From the NCBI GenBank assembly GCA_016194585.1, contig JACQBG010000009.1:1-64000 (forward strand): a stretch of 64,000 bases of DNA, in the 5' to 3' direction. This document shows positions 53,442-64,000 of this stretch, piece by piece (position 1 is the stretch's first letter; each line of letters opens with the position of its first letter). The position numbers were made by a program, and so were the translations under genes. The DNA is from Gemmatimonadota bacterium (lineage in GTDB: Bacteria; Gemmatimonadota; Gemmatimonadetes; Gemmatimonadales; Gemmatimonadaceae). The notes below the pieces were generated by a model that ran no database searches, was not told the origin of the DNA, and worked only from the letters and a program-made list of their open reading frames with translations.

Positions 53442-54341
53442 GGTCGTCCTGCCTCTCCCACCCAGGCGGCGTCGGCCGGGTCCGCCGATGGCCGCCGCCT
53501 CGCGTGGAACGTCCACCGGAGTGGACTGGTCGGCGACATCGCCATCAAGCAACTCGCCGTGATGCCGTTCGCCCTCACGCCGCTCACGTTCGATGGGGAC
53601 AACTCCAACCCCGTCTGGACCGCGGACGGGCAGTCGATCTTGTACAGTGCGAACAGGGGAGACTACGCCGCTGGGACATGGCTCATCCGGCGTCGCGCCG
53701 ATGGAACGGGCGTCACGGACACGCTCGCGCGCTCGGTGGGTGGCCGCGAGATCATGGAGGTCGAGCCCACGCGCGACACTGCGCAGTTCATCCTGCGCTT
53801 GCAGTCGGGAGGGCCGACGCGCGATCTCATGCTGCAGCGACTTGGTGACGGAACCTTCACTCCGCTGGTCGCGGATTCGACCTTCGCCGAGGTGTTTCCT
53901 GCCCTGTCGCCGGACGGGCGCTGGCTCGCGTACGCGTCCAACGAGACCGGACACTTCGAGGTGTACGTGCGGCCGTTCCCCGACGTGAACGCGCGCCGCG
54001 TGCAGGTGTCGCAAGCCGGGGGAACGGAACCACGCTGGGCGCACAGCGGGAAGGAACTGTTCTTCCGGAACGGCACGGGCGCGCTCGTCGCCGCGACGGT
54101 GGTGCCGGCTGCGACGTTCGCGCTCGGCGCGCAAACCGTGCTCTTCGATGGAGGTCAGTTCTACAGTGTCGGCAATCAGGAAGCGAGGTCGTACGACGTC
54201 GCGCCGGGCGACCAGCGGTTCGTGTTCATGCGCACGGTCGCGCCGGTGGGTCCGTCGGCCGCGACCCTCGATAAACTCGTCCAGGTGACGAACTGGGCGG
54301 CCGAGGTACAGAGGAAGCTCGCGGGGACGGCGCTCCGATAG
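53424..54341 (+). pseudogene. Truncated PD40/TolB-like beta-propeller, probable remnant of a Ser/Thr kinase gene
   Basis: The 305-codon frame encodes PD40-type repeats (NSNPVWTADGQSILYSA, FPALSPDGRWLAYASNETGH, FEVYVRPFPD, GGTEPRWAHSGKELFF, DQRFVFMRTV) and ends NWAAEVQRKLAGT. This sequence of motifs is the usual C-terminal third of PknB-type kinases with a WD40/PD40 domain in Gemmatimonadota and Acidobacteriota. The kinase domain, membrane segment and first propeller blades are missing. The apparent ATG lies inside the toxin-antitoxin operator, and the first 35 codons read like unrelated DNA. It could still be a short expressed protein, but a truncated remnant is more likely. Confidence 0.6.
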
Positions 54342-54414
54342 CTCGGCCGTGGCGTCCCTTCAGGCGCGCAACGTCATGGGCGAACGAGCCTGCATGTTCG
54401 TGGCCTCGCTCCCG

Positions 54415-55422
54415 CTATTGATGCGGATTCGAGCGACGATCCGTCCCTGAACGCCGCTCGTTCTTGCGGCGATCCTCCCCGCGACGCCGTTCGACGCCCT
54501 TCCAGTCCGCCTGCGGTTTGCGACGATCCGCCACACGGCGATCCTTGCCCGACCGCCTCGTGCCAACGATCGCCGGCACGGGCAATCTCTTCGCATGGAG
54601 TTGCCGCTCGATGTCTGCACCGAGACGCGCGGTCTCGGCCGATGGCTGGCTGCCGAACTCGGCGAGAAGCGACTTCTGCAGACCGTGGAACGCCCGCATC
54701 GCACCGGCGAGATCGCGCACGCGCACCAACAGCCGGAGCAAGCGCTGCACTTCCGATTCACTGAACGGCGAAAGGGCCAGCGCGCGTTTGCCCCAGAATG
54801 CCGCTCCCTGCAGCTCGCTCCGTGCCTCGCACTCCGCCGACAGGTCCCACGCGGCTTTGGCCGCTCGCCGGCTGAGGTGATGGCGCCGGGCGTCCAGCCA
54901 TTCCTCGAAGGCGATCGTGCCTCCCCCATGGAATCCGGGCAGCAACTCGCCTTCGTAGATGCCCAGTGCCTCCTCCTTGCGGTTCGCGTCGAGCAGTTCC
55001 TCGAACCGCAGCGCATCGCACATCACGGTCTCGGCCACGGCGACGCCATGCGCGCCGATGCTGAGGATGGCCTGGTCGCCGAGGCACGTGCGGAGGAATG
55101 AGAGCGCCTGCCGGAGCGAATTGCGCGCCCGCGCTGAATCCGACTCGGGCCAGAAGGTGCCGACGATCTGGTCGCGCGACACCGAACCGCCGCGCTGCGA
55201 CATCAGCACGTAGATCAGAAGCGCCGCGCGTTTCGGCTGGCTGAGCAGCCGCGTGGCTTCGGCACTCCCCACCCCGACGAAACCGAGCCGGCCGAGCGTG
55301 ACCACGGTCGGCGGGTTGATGCTGGCAGGTGGCGGTCGGATCAATCCGCGTCGGGTGCGGGAATGCAGGGACTCGGTGCGGCACGAGTCCGCACAACGAT
55401 GAAATTCGCGCCGAGGAACCAT
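54415..55422 (-). CDS. SARP-like transcriptional regulator with BTAD domain and basic tail
   Basis: A 335-residue protein. Residues about 35-110 give a winged-helix OmpR/SARP-type DNA-binding domain (TLGRLGFVGVGSAEATRLLS, ALLIYVLMSQRGGSVSRDQI, RNSLRQALSFLRTCLG). A bacterial transcriptional activator (BTAD) TPR-like domain follows (RFEELLDANRKEEALGIYEG). The last 45 residues are highly charged with four spaced RR pairs (GKDRRVADRR, GVERRRGEDRRKNERRSGTD). There is no NB-ARC ATPase, so it is a short SARP. ATG 55422 is used; a TTG three codons upstream is possible. It is convergent with the PD40 remnant; targets unknown. Confidence 0.82.
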   Translation of the reverse strand: MVPRREFHRCADSCRTESLHSRTRRGLIRPPPASINPPTVVTLGRLGFVGVGSAEATRLLSQPKRAALLIYVLMSQRGGSVSRDQIVGTFWPESDSARARNSLRQALSFLRTCLGDQAILSIGAHGVAVAETVMCDALRFEELLDANRKEEALGIYEGELLPGFHGGGTIAFEEWLDARRHHLSRRAAKAAWDLSAECEARSELQGAAFWGKRALALSPFSESEVQRLLRLLVRVRDLAGAMRAFHGLQKSLLAEFGSQPSAETARLGADIERQLHAKRLPVPAIVGTRRSGKDRRVADRRKPQADWKGVERRRGEDRRKNERRSGTDRRSNPHQ

Positions 55423-55751
55423 GGGCCGCAAGCACTTGCGGGATGCGATTTGTCCCTACGTACGATTCCCTAACCGATCATCAGGTAACGGGTGGATAAC
55501 GCTGGGCGTGTAAGCTCTCCTCTCGCCCGGACGAGTAACCTCCGCCCCGGCGACGAGATCCGAGGTGCTCAATTCCAGACATCCATCGAGTGCGCTCGGT
55601 CGTACCCGCAGTTCGCCGTCGCAAAGCGACGTAGCTCGATGGCTGTGTGCAGGCTGCTCCCCCCGTTTTGGGTCCGATACGGTCCCAGGAGTCCGTAGAT
55701 GAAGCGCCGCGGCATCGCGTCACCCACCCACACTGCCGGAGACCTGGTACG
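55423..55751. other. Divergent intergenic region, SARP gene and Ig-repeat lipoprotein gene
   Basis: This 329-base stretch separates two divergent genes and must hold both promoters. A clear inverted repeat, CCATCGAG (55580s) and CTCGATGG (about 55635), encloses a smaller hairpin (GTCGC, AAA, GCGAC). A GGAG lies 14 bases before the lipoprotein ATG. A 144-codon minus-strand frame crosses it but has no protein-like features. No confident promoter was found. Confidence 0.4.
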
Positions 55752-57491
55752 ATGAAAGTCCTGTCCTCGCTCGCGTCGATCGCGATGGTCGCGATCGCCG
55801 CCACAGCCTGTTCCCGCGACGCGCGAACGCCTGTCGCACCGGACGCGCCAAGTCTCGTCGCGACGCACAAGACGTCCAACGCGACATTCTCGCCGGTGAT
55901 CTTCACGCGCACCACCGCGACTGGTGAACAATTCGCACCCTACTCGGCGACCTTCACGCCCACGGCGACCGGCAACTACACGCTCGGCTTCAACCTCACG
56001 GCCGGCGGCCCCTCGGGTGACAACTCGATCTTCATCGACGCCGTGAATGTCACGAGCGATGCGTCGACCGTGTTCTCGGACGGCTTTGAGAACCCCGCCT
56101 TGTCGGCGAACACCGGCGTGTCGGCCAACGGAGGCTCGGCGACGTTCGGCGCGTGGGCGTTCACCAACTACGGCGGCATTCTCAACGGATCTCCGCCGCA
56201 CTGGGGTCTGGCTGGGCCGGCGTCTCTCGGCGGAGGGTCCGGTGCGTTCACGCTCGCGTCCGCGGATGGAACGCATCAATACGCGTACCTCCAGGCCGTC
56301 GCCGGGACGTTGGGAGCGATGCAAGCCGTCAACACGCTGCCTTTGGTCGCGGGCACGACCTACACGGTCTTCTTCTATCAGGCCTCCCGCTACGATTTCG
56401 GCGGCACGACCACGTACACGGTGACGCTCACGCCAGTACAGGCGCCCACGACGACCACGGTGGGCTTCGGCGCGGGTCCGTTCGTATACACGGGCTCGGC
56501 CTTCAGCGCAACGGCATCGGTGAGCGGCGGCGGCATCGGCGCGAGCGCGACCGTCGCCTACTCCGGCGACTGCACGAACGCCGGCAACACCTGTACCGCG
56601 ACGGCCACGTACGCGGGCGACGCGACGCACGCTCCGAGCAGCGCGACGGCGAGCATCACCATCACCAAGGCGCCGACGACGACCACGGTGAGCTTCGGCG
56701 CGGGTCCGTTCGTCTACACGGGCTCGGCCTTCACCGCGACGGCGACCGTCAGCCCGGCCGGCACGGCGGCGATCACGTACACCGGCGACTGCACGAATGC
56801 CGGCAGCACGTGCACGGCGACGGCCGCGTACGCCGGCGATGCGAATCACACGGGCAGCACCTCGGCGCCCACGACTATCACCATCGCCAAGGCGCCGAGT
56901 ACGACCACGGTGAGCTTCGGCGCGGGTCCGTTCGTATACACGGGCTCGGCCTTCACCGCGACGGCGAGCGTGACGCCGAGTGGCACGGCGGCCATCAGCT
57001 ACGCCGGCGACTGCGTGAACGGCGGGACGACCTGCACGGCGACGGCGACCTATGGTGGTGATGCCAACCACAACGGGAGCAGCGGCAGCGCCTCGATCAC
57101 GATCACGTACGCGATCTGCGCCGCCAATGACGAGGATGGCGGCGAGCATCGCTACAACATCGAGGGGGGCAGCACCCTGGTGGCGCGGGTCCGCGTGTGC
57201 AACGCCGCGGGCAAGAGCATCGGTTCGCGCACCATCGCCGTGAAGGCCGTCGGCGTGAGCCCCACGGGCTCGCTCCTCGCCTCGGCCAAGCGGAATCCGG
57301 GATACCTGTTCAGACTCGACGACGGCTCGTACCAGTTCGAGTTGAGCACGAAGGGCTTCGGAAGCGGGAGCTATACGCTGGATTACACGGTCGGCAACGA
57401 CCCGACGGTCCACCACTACGCGTTCAGCATCCGCACGTCGAAGGGCGAAGGCGACGGCAAGGACGGCAAGGACGGCAAGGACGGCATTTAG
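55752..57491 (+). CDS. Surface lipoprotein with three Ig-like (MBG-type) repeats and PxKF-like C-terminus
   Basis: A 579-residue exported protein. Signal peptide with lipobox (IAATAC, Cys 19). Residues 30-225 form a jelly-roll-like carbohydrate-binding or adhesin-type domain (FSDGFENPALSAN, AGTTYTVFFYQASRYDFGG). Three Ig-like repeats of about 75 residues follow (TTTTVSFGAGPFVYTGSAFT, ending YAGDANHTGS and TITIAKAP), each with a conserved Cys pair (GDCTNAGSTC). The last 125 residues resemble PxKF-type ends (DDGSYQFELSTKGFGSGSY), finishing with (GKD)x3. It is probably cell-surface exposed and adhesive; ligand unknown. A strong hairpin terminator follows. Confidence 0.8.
   Translation: MKVLSSLASIAMVAIAATACSRDARTPVAPDAPSLVATHKTSNATFSPVIFTRTTATGEQFAPYSATFTPTATGNYTLGFNLTAGGPSGDNSIFIDAVNVTSDASTVFSDGFENPALSANTGVSANGGSATFGAWAFTNYGGILNGSPPHWGLAGPASLGGGSGAFTLASADGTHQYAYLQAVAGTLGAMQAVNTLPLVAGTTYTVFFYQASRYDFGGTTTYTVTLTPVQAPTTTTVGFGAGPFVYTGSAFSATASVSGGGIGASATVAYSGDCTNAGNTCTATATYAGDATHAPSSATASITITKAPTTTTVSFGAGPFVYTGSAFTATATVSPAGTAAITYTGDCTNAGSTCTATAAYAGDANHTGSTSAPTTITIAKAPSTTTVSFGAGPFVYTGSAFTATASVTPSGTAAISYAGDCVNGGTTCTATATYGGDANHNGSSGSASITITYAICAANDEDGGEHRYNIEGGSTLVARVRVCNAAGKSIGSRTIAVKAVGVSPTGSLLASAKRNPGYLFRLDDGSYQFELSTKGFGSGSYTLDYTVGNDPTVHHYAFSIRTSKGEGDGKDGKDGKDGI
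56441..57110 (+). repeat. Three direct repeats of about 225 bp within the lipoprotein gene
   Basis: Units start at 56441, 56669 and 56891 (spacings 228 and 222), each opening with GGCGCC, a few bases, then ACGACCACGG. The first 60 or so bases of each unit are nearly identical while the middles differ, which suggests recent duplication or gene conversion at the DNA level. Confidence 0.85.
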
Positions 57492-57537
57492 CGAGTAGCG
57501 ACTGCCGAGGCGTTCCAGCGCTGACGTGGATCGCAAG

Positions 57538-57572
57538 AGCGCCCCGCACCGACTTGTTCGGTGCGGGGCGCT
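57538..57572 (+). terminator. Strong hairpin terminator after the Ig-repeat gene
   Basis: AGCGCCCCGCACC (57538-57550) and GGTGCGGGGCGCT (57560-57572) form a perfect 13-bp stem with a nine-base loop, 47 bases after the stop. The tail (CGGTCTTCG) is only weakly T-rich. The other roughly 190 bases between this gene and lpxD hold no further clear signal; the lpxD promoter should lie there. Confidence 0.8.
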
Positions 57573-57732
57573 CGGTCTTCGCGCCGTGCGTCCGGCGCGT
57601 GGGCCACGCATTCGGGGTTCGCGACGCCAAATGACGTGGTCGCCGTCAGACCAAGACCGCGACTTGCGACATCCACGCCACCGAGCCATGGTTTCATGCT
57701 CCGACGGTGGATCGCTCTCACAGCACACGCCT

Positions 57733-58815
57733 ATGACCTACACCGCTGCCCGCATCGCCGAACACCTCGAAGGCGAGGTCGTCGGCGACGGTAACGTCGC
57801 CCTCACCGGCTTCAGTTCCGCCGACCGGGCGGGTCCCGGCGACCTGATCTTCGCGGAGAAGGACACCCACTTCGCCGCCGCCGATGCGAGCGCGGCATCC
57901 GCCGTGCTCGTGTCCGGTCCGTACTCCTCGACCACCAAAGTCGTCATTCGCGTGCGGAACGCCCGCGTGGCCGCGGCCCGCGTGCTGCCGCTCTTCTTCC
58001 CCCCGCAGGAGTTCGCGCCCGGCATCCACCCGAGCGCGAGCGTCGCCCCATCCGCCGACGTGCACGTCTCGGCGCACGTGGGCCCCGGCTGCGTGGTCGG
58101 TGAAGGGGTCACCATCGGCGCCCGAACGGCGCTGCTTGGCGGGAACCACGTCGGTCGCGATTGCCAGATCGGCGACGACGTGCGGCTCTTCCCGAACGTC
58201 GTGCTGTACCATGACGTGCGGATCGGACACCGCGTCGTGATCCACGCCGGCACCGTCGTCGGGTCGGACGGCTACGGCTACGTCTTCGACCAGGGGCGCC
58301 ACCGCAAGGTGCTGCAGATCGGCAGCGTGCGCGTCGAGGACGACGTGGAGATCGGGGCGAACTCCGCGATCGACCGCGCGGCGCTGGGCTGCACGGTGAT
58401 CGGCGCCGGCACGAAGATCGACAACCTCGTGCATGTCGCCCACAACGTCGAGTTCGGGAAGCACTGCCTCATCATGGGCCAGTGCGGCTTCGCCGGCAGC
58501 ACGACGTTCGGCGACTACTGCGTGATCGCGTCCCAGTCGGGCGTCGCGGGGCACCTCACCATCGGGAGTCAGGTCACCATCGGCGGGAAGTCGGGAGTCA
58601 CCCGCGACGTCCCGGACAAGCAGACCGTGCTCGGCTATCCCGCGGTGCCCGACAAGCAGGCCAAGCGGCAATGGATCGGCGTGCAACAGCTGCCGGAGCT
58701 CATCGTGCGGATGCGCGAACTCGAGCGGCAGGTCGCTGAGCTCACGGCCAGCCGCGCGTCCGTGCCCGTGAGTGCGCCAAGTGACACGGCGGTCGCTGGC
58801 GAGGTGGCGAACTGA
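57733..58815 (+). CDS. lpxD: UDP-3-O-(3-hydroxyacyl)glucosamine N-acyltransferase (LpxD)
   Basis: LpxD adds the second hydroxyacyl chain in lipid A synthesis, using acyl-ACP. The 360-residue protein has the N-terminal uridine-binding domain (residues 1-100), a left-handed beta-helix of hexapeptide repeats ([20 protein letters not shown], then [16 protein letters not shown]) and a C-terminal helix. The catalytic His lies in [12 protein letters not shown]. No other lipid A genes are next to it, so it stands apart from the usual lpxD-fabZ-lpxA cluster. It is convergent with katG across 29 bases. The ATG at 57733 fits the family. Confidence 0.96.
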   Translation: MTYTAARIAEHLEGEVVGDGNVALTGFSSADRAGPGDLIFAEKDTHFAAADASAASAVLVSGPYSSTTKVVIRVRNARVAAARVLPLFFPPQEFAPGIHPSASVAPSADVHVSAHVGPGCVVGEGVTIGARTALLGGNHVGRDCQIGDDVRLFPNVVLYHDVRIGHRVVIHAGTVVGSDGYGYVFDQGRHRKVLQIGSVRVEDDVEIGANSAIDRAALGCTVIGAGTKIDNLVHVAHNVEFGKHCLIMGQCGFAGSTTFGDYCVIASQSGVAGHLTIGSQVTIGGKSGVTRDVPDKQTVLGYPAVPDKQAKRQWIGVQQLPELIVRMRELERQVAELTASRASVPVSAPSDTAVAGEVAN

Positions 58816-58844
58816 GGACTCTCAGCTCGCCCCTCGCGCCGGAC

Positions 58845-61363
<2,519 letters not shown>

Positions 61364-62515
61364 GTGACCACGGCGCACGCCAGCGCGCAGGCCGAGATCC
61401 GTCGCGACGGCGAGGGGTTCGTCGCCGTGGTCTCGGGTGACTGGAATCTGGAGCGGGCGGCGCCACACTTCGCCGCCCTGATGGAAGCGGCGCTGGCGAG
61501 CGCGCCGCCCAGTGCGTCCGACGCGCGCGCCGTCACCGTCGATGCCAGCGCACTCGGCGCGTGGGACAGCAGTCTCCTGATCTTCCTGCGGCAAGCGCAG
61601 GATTACTGTGACGCGCATGCGCTCCGGTTCGCGACGGACGGCCTCCCCGAACGCATCGCGAGTCTGCTCGCGCTCGCTCATGTGGTGCCTGAGCGGGTCG
61701 CGGAGCGCGACGAGCCGCGCCCGTCGCCGATCGCGCGGTTCGGGCTCGCCGGCCTCGCCACCTGGGATGTGGCCACGGACGCGCTCTCCTTCGCCGGCGA
61801 GGTGGCGCTACGTGGCGCCCTGTTGCTCCGCGGGCGCGTGCGCATGCGGTGGCGCGAGTTCTGGGTCGTCGTGCAGGCGAACGCGTCGGGGGCGCTTCCC
61901 ATCGTGACGCTGATCGCGCTGCTCGTCGGCGTGATCATCGCGTTCCTCGGTGTCGTCGTGCTCAAGCGTTTCGGCGCGGGCTACTACGTCTCGTACCTCG
62001 TCGGGTTCGGGATGCTCCGGGAGATGGGCGCGCTCATGACCGGCATCATCATGGCGGGCCGCACCGGCGCCGGGTTCGCCGCCGAGCTGGGCAGCATGAA
62101 GATCACCGAGGAGATCGACGCGCTCACGACGCTCGGGATCTCCCCCGTCGATCATCTCGTGCTGCCGCGCGTGCTCGGCCTCTTCGTGATGATGCCGCTC
62201 CTCGTGCTCTACGCCGATCTCGTGGGCATCGCCGGCGGCATGGCCGTCGCCGTGGGGATGCTCGACCTCACGGCGCGGCAGTTCGTGAACGGGATGCTCA
62301 CGGCCGTCGAGCTCTCCGACACGCTGCTCGGCCTGTTCAAGGCGACGGTCTACGGCCTGATCATCGGCATGGCGGGCACCATGAAGGGCTTGCGGACCGG
62401 ATCCGATGCCGGCGCGGTGGGTCGTTCCGCGACGTCGGCCGTCGTCGTCGGCATCACGTTCATCATCCTCTCGAACGCCGTGATCGACTGGCTCGCGGCC
62501 CTCCTGCAGCTATGA
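61364..62515 (+). CDS. mlaE: Lipid-transport ABC permease MlaE with N-terminal STAS domain
   Basis: The inner-membrane permease of the Mla system, which moves phospholipids between the inner and outer membrane. The C-terminal 260 residues are MlaE: membrane helices GALPIVTLIALLVGVIIAFL, the conserved LREMGALMTGIIMAGRTGAGF, and ITEEIDALTTLGISPVDHLV. Residues 1-110 form a STAS-like domain (RAVTVDASALGAWDSSLLIF), a role played by the separate protein MlaB in E. coli, so permease and MlaB are fused here. GTG 61364 follows GGAG by three bases; the start is not certain. mlaF overlaps its stop as ATGA. Confidence 0.93.
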   Translation: MTTAHASAQAEIRRDGEGFVAVVSGDWNLERAAPHFAALMEAALASAPPSASDARAVTVDASALGAWDSSLLIFLRQAQDYCDAHALRFATDGLPERIASLLALAHVVPERVAERDEPRPSPIARFGLAGLATWDVATDALSFAGEVALRGALLLRGRVRMRWREFWVVVQANASGALPIVTLIALLVGVIIAFLGVVVLKRFGAGYYVSYLVGFGMLREMGALMTGIIMAGRTGAGFAAELGSMKITEEIDALTTLGISPVDHLVLPRVLGLFVMMPLLVLYADLVGIAGGMAVAVGMLDLTARQFVNGMLTAVELSDTLLGLFKATVYGLIIGMAGTMKGLRTGSDAGAVGRSATSAVVVGITFIILSNAVIDWLAALLQL

Positions 62516-63300
62516 CGCACGCCGCGCTCACCACGGGCCCCGGCGACGTGTCGCCGATCGACGTGCGCGGACTGACCATGCGCTACGGCACGCGCGTCGT
62601 GATGCACGACCTCGACTTCGCGGTGAAGCGCGGCGAAGTGTTCGTGATCATGGGCGGCAGCGGCAGCGGCAAGAGCACGCTGCTCAAGCACCTCATCGGG
62701 CTCAAGGCGCCGTCCGAGGGGACGATCCTGATGGACGGCGAGGACTTCGGCGCCGCAAGCGAGGAGACTCGCAAGCAGGTGCTGCGGCGCATGGGGGTGC
62801 TCTACCAGAACGGCGCGCTCTGGAGCGGGCTGACGCTGGCGGAGAACGTGGCCCTGCCGTTGACGGAATTCACGACGTTGGGCCGCGACGCCATCGGCGA
62901 GATCGTCCAGCTCAAGCTCGCGCTGGTCGGGCTGCGCGGGTTCGAGGAGTTCTACCCCGCGGCGATCAGCGGCGGGATGCGCAAACGGGCGGCGCTGGCC
63001 CGGGCGATCGCGCTCGATCCGGAGCTGCTGTTCTTCGACGAACCGTCGTCCGGTCTCGACCCCGTGAGCGCCAGCCGCCTCGACGACCTGATCCTGCAGA
63101 TCAAGGCGAGCTTCGGCACGACGATCGTCGTGGTGAGCCACGACCTGGCCAGCATCTACCGGATCGCCGACCGCGCCCTCTTCCTCGACATCGACCAGAA
63201 GACCATGACCGCGCTCGGCAGTCCCGCCGACCTGCGCGACCGGCCGCCGAACGACGCGGTCCACCGTTTCCTCACCCGCAGCAGCGAAGGCGTCACGTGA
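62512..63300 (+). CDS. mlaF: Lipid-transport ABC ATPase MlaF
   Basis: The cytoplasmic ATPase of the Mla complex. At 262 residues it has Walker A GGSGSGKST (about residues 48-56), the Q-loop GVLYQNGALWSGL with the GALW form typical of MlaF, signature ISGGMRKRAALARAI, Walker B LLFFDEPSSGLDP and switch His (VVSHDLAS). The ATG overlaps the mlaE stop by four bases, and the mlaD start overlaps its own stop (GTGA). Confidence 0.97.
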   Translation: MTHAALTTGPGDVSPIDVRGLTMRYGTRVVMHDLDFAVKRGEVFVIMGGSGSGKSTLLKHLIGLKAPSEGTILMDGEDFGAASEETRKQVLRRMGVLYQNGALWSGLTLAENVALPLTEFTTLGRDAIGEIVQLKLALVGLRGFEEFYPAAISGGMRKRAALARAIALDPELLFFDEPSSGLDPVSASRLDDLILQIKASFGTTIVVVSHDLASIYRIADRALFLDIDQKTMTALGSPADLRDRPPNDAVHRFLTRSSEGVT

Positions 63301-64000
63301 GCATCCGCGCGAATCCCACGTCCATCGGTCTGTTCCTGGTCGGCGCGATCGTCATCGCCGTGGCCGGCACCGCGATGCTCGCCGGCCAGTCGTGGTTCCG
63401 CAACAAGACCACGTTCGTCAGCTATTTCCGTGAATCGGTAAACGGCCTCGAGGACGGCGCGCCGGTGAAGTTCCAGGGGGCACCGGTCGGCAAAGTGACC
63501 AAGATGCTCATCCAGATCGACGAGCACGACAAGACCTTCCAGGTGCCGGTGGAATACGAGATCGACATCAAGCGCCTCCGCACGGAGCAGGGCACGTACG
63601 TCGACCTGGGCGAGGATCTCGTGCTCAAGCAGCAGATCGCCAACGGATTGCGGGCGCAGCTCCAGATGGAGAGCATCGTCACGGGCCAGCTGTACATCGA
63701 GTTGAGCTACAGCAAGGATGTGAAGCCACCGAAGCTCGAGCCGCGCGAGACCCTCTGGCCCGAGATCCCGACCACACCGTCGCTCATGGCCGCGCTCGGC
63801 ACCGACGCGGGGAGCATCGTGGCCGACATGGTGAAGGTGCTGTACAAGGTCAACGAGATGCTCGCGGCCATCGACATGCCGGCCATCAACAAGGCGGTCG
63901 TCGGGTCCGCGCAGTCGGTGCAGCGGCTGGTCGATGCGCCGGAGCTCCGCGCGACGCTGAAGGAGCTGCCCGCCATGACCGCGCAGTTGAGCCGCACGCT
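63297..64000 (+). CDS. mlaD: MCE-domain lipid carrier MlaD (cut by window edge)
   Basis: The frame opens at GTG 63297 (GTGA overlap with mlaF) and runs to the window end with no stop, giving 234 visible residues. One N-terminal membrane segment (SIGLFLVGAIVIAVAGTAML) is followed by an MCE domain (FRESVNGLEDGAPVKFQGAP, VGKVTKMLIQID). After this come helical segments (DMVKVLYKVNEMLAAID). MlaD forms a hexameric ring that carries phospholipid across the periplasm. The visible part is already longer than E. coli MlaD (183 residues), so this is the longer MlaD/Mce type. Confidence 0.93.
   Translation, partial: MSIRANPTSIGLFLVGAIVIAVAGTAMLAGQSWFRNKTTFVSYFRESVNGLEDGAPVKFQGAPVGKVTKMLIQIDEHDKTFQVPVEYEIDIKRLRTEQGTYVDLGEDLVLKQQIANGLRAQLQMESIVTGQLYIELSYSKDVKPPKLEPRETLWPEIPTTPSLMAALGTDAGSIVADMVKVLYKVNEMLAAIDMPAINKAVVGSAQSVQRLVDAPELRATLKELPAMTAQLSRT

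Noticed and set aside
55481-55915. 144-codon minus-strand frame across the SARP/lipoprotein intergenic region
   Set aside because: It overlaps the start of the lipoprotein gene antisense, lacks family resemblance and has no start signal.

Overview
This window looks like chromosomal DNA from a very GC-rich, diderm (Gram-negative type) bacterium. Envelope genes support this: lpxD, a WaaF-like heptosyltransferase, mlaEFD, a surA-like chaperone, a CzcCBA tripartite pump and outer-membrane beta-barrels. The overall gene set, the DUF58/BatA pair, a BTAD regulator and the tail of a kinase-type PD40 protein are what I would expect of Gemmatimonadota. That phylum assignment is inference from protein character only; no rRNA lies in the window.

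Layout. 1-5.7 kb (minus strand): the 5' end of a tRNA, an NAD(P)-dependent oxidoreductase, uvrA and a secreted barrel/helical protein. 5.8-10.1 kb (plus): an ABC exporter, then a coupled phospho-signalling set of FHA protein, PP2C phosphatase and a 61-residue protein. 10.2-34.8 kb: every gene is on the minus strand. Reading in the direction of transcription they are lepA, waaF-like, ROK kinase, PfkB-like kinase, HATPase/STAS protein, STAS-like protein, a 100-residue protein, a PLP transsulfuration enzyme, ftsE, ftsX, an envC-like gene, a zinc ribbon, nfo, a porin, a small Cys/His protein, czcCBA, then maeB, pckA and an HD hydrolase. From the heptosyltransferase to the porin (32.9-21.7 kb) adjacent genes overlap or are at most 8 bases apart, many through ATGA or GTGA overlaps, so they are probably co-transcribed. 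34.9-44.8 kb (plus): DUF58, BatA-like, mfd, two parvulin-type isomerases and pdxA. 44.8-51.6 kb: a CNNM/CorC protein divergent from a zinc-type CDF transporter, pilT, a membrane protein with a Cys-rich tail, and typA. 51.6-57.5 kb is accessory in character: an Asp-rich protein overlapped by a lipoprotein gene, a G-rich repeat, tRNA-Ile, an RHH/RelE toxin-antitoxin pair, a truncated PD40 gene, a BTAD regulator and an Ig-repeat lipoprotein. 57.7-64 kb: lpxD, katG and the start of an mlaEFD operon running off the right edge.

Noncoding DNA is unusually structured. Three repeat types stand out. The first is a G-rich hexamer/18-mer family, present after czcA, inside nfo (where it encodes a polyproline stretch) and after the lipoprotein gene at 52.6 kb. 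The second is a 14-bp near-palindromic unit (consensus GTGAACGGTNCACC) in tandem copies at three intergenic sites. The third is a 144-bp element bounded by GCCACGGAT and its reverse complement. Many genes have a TANNNT -10-like hexamer only 6-12 bases before the start codon and no clear ribosome binding site, which suggests frequent leaderless transcription.

The most interesting candidate system is the coupled cassette at 28.1-30.9 kb. It joins a PfkB-like kinase, an HATPase fused to a STAS-like domain, a separate STAS-like/winged-helix-like protein and a small barrel-like protein, and sits directly upstream of a sulfur amino-acid enzyme and ftsEX-envC.
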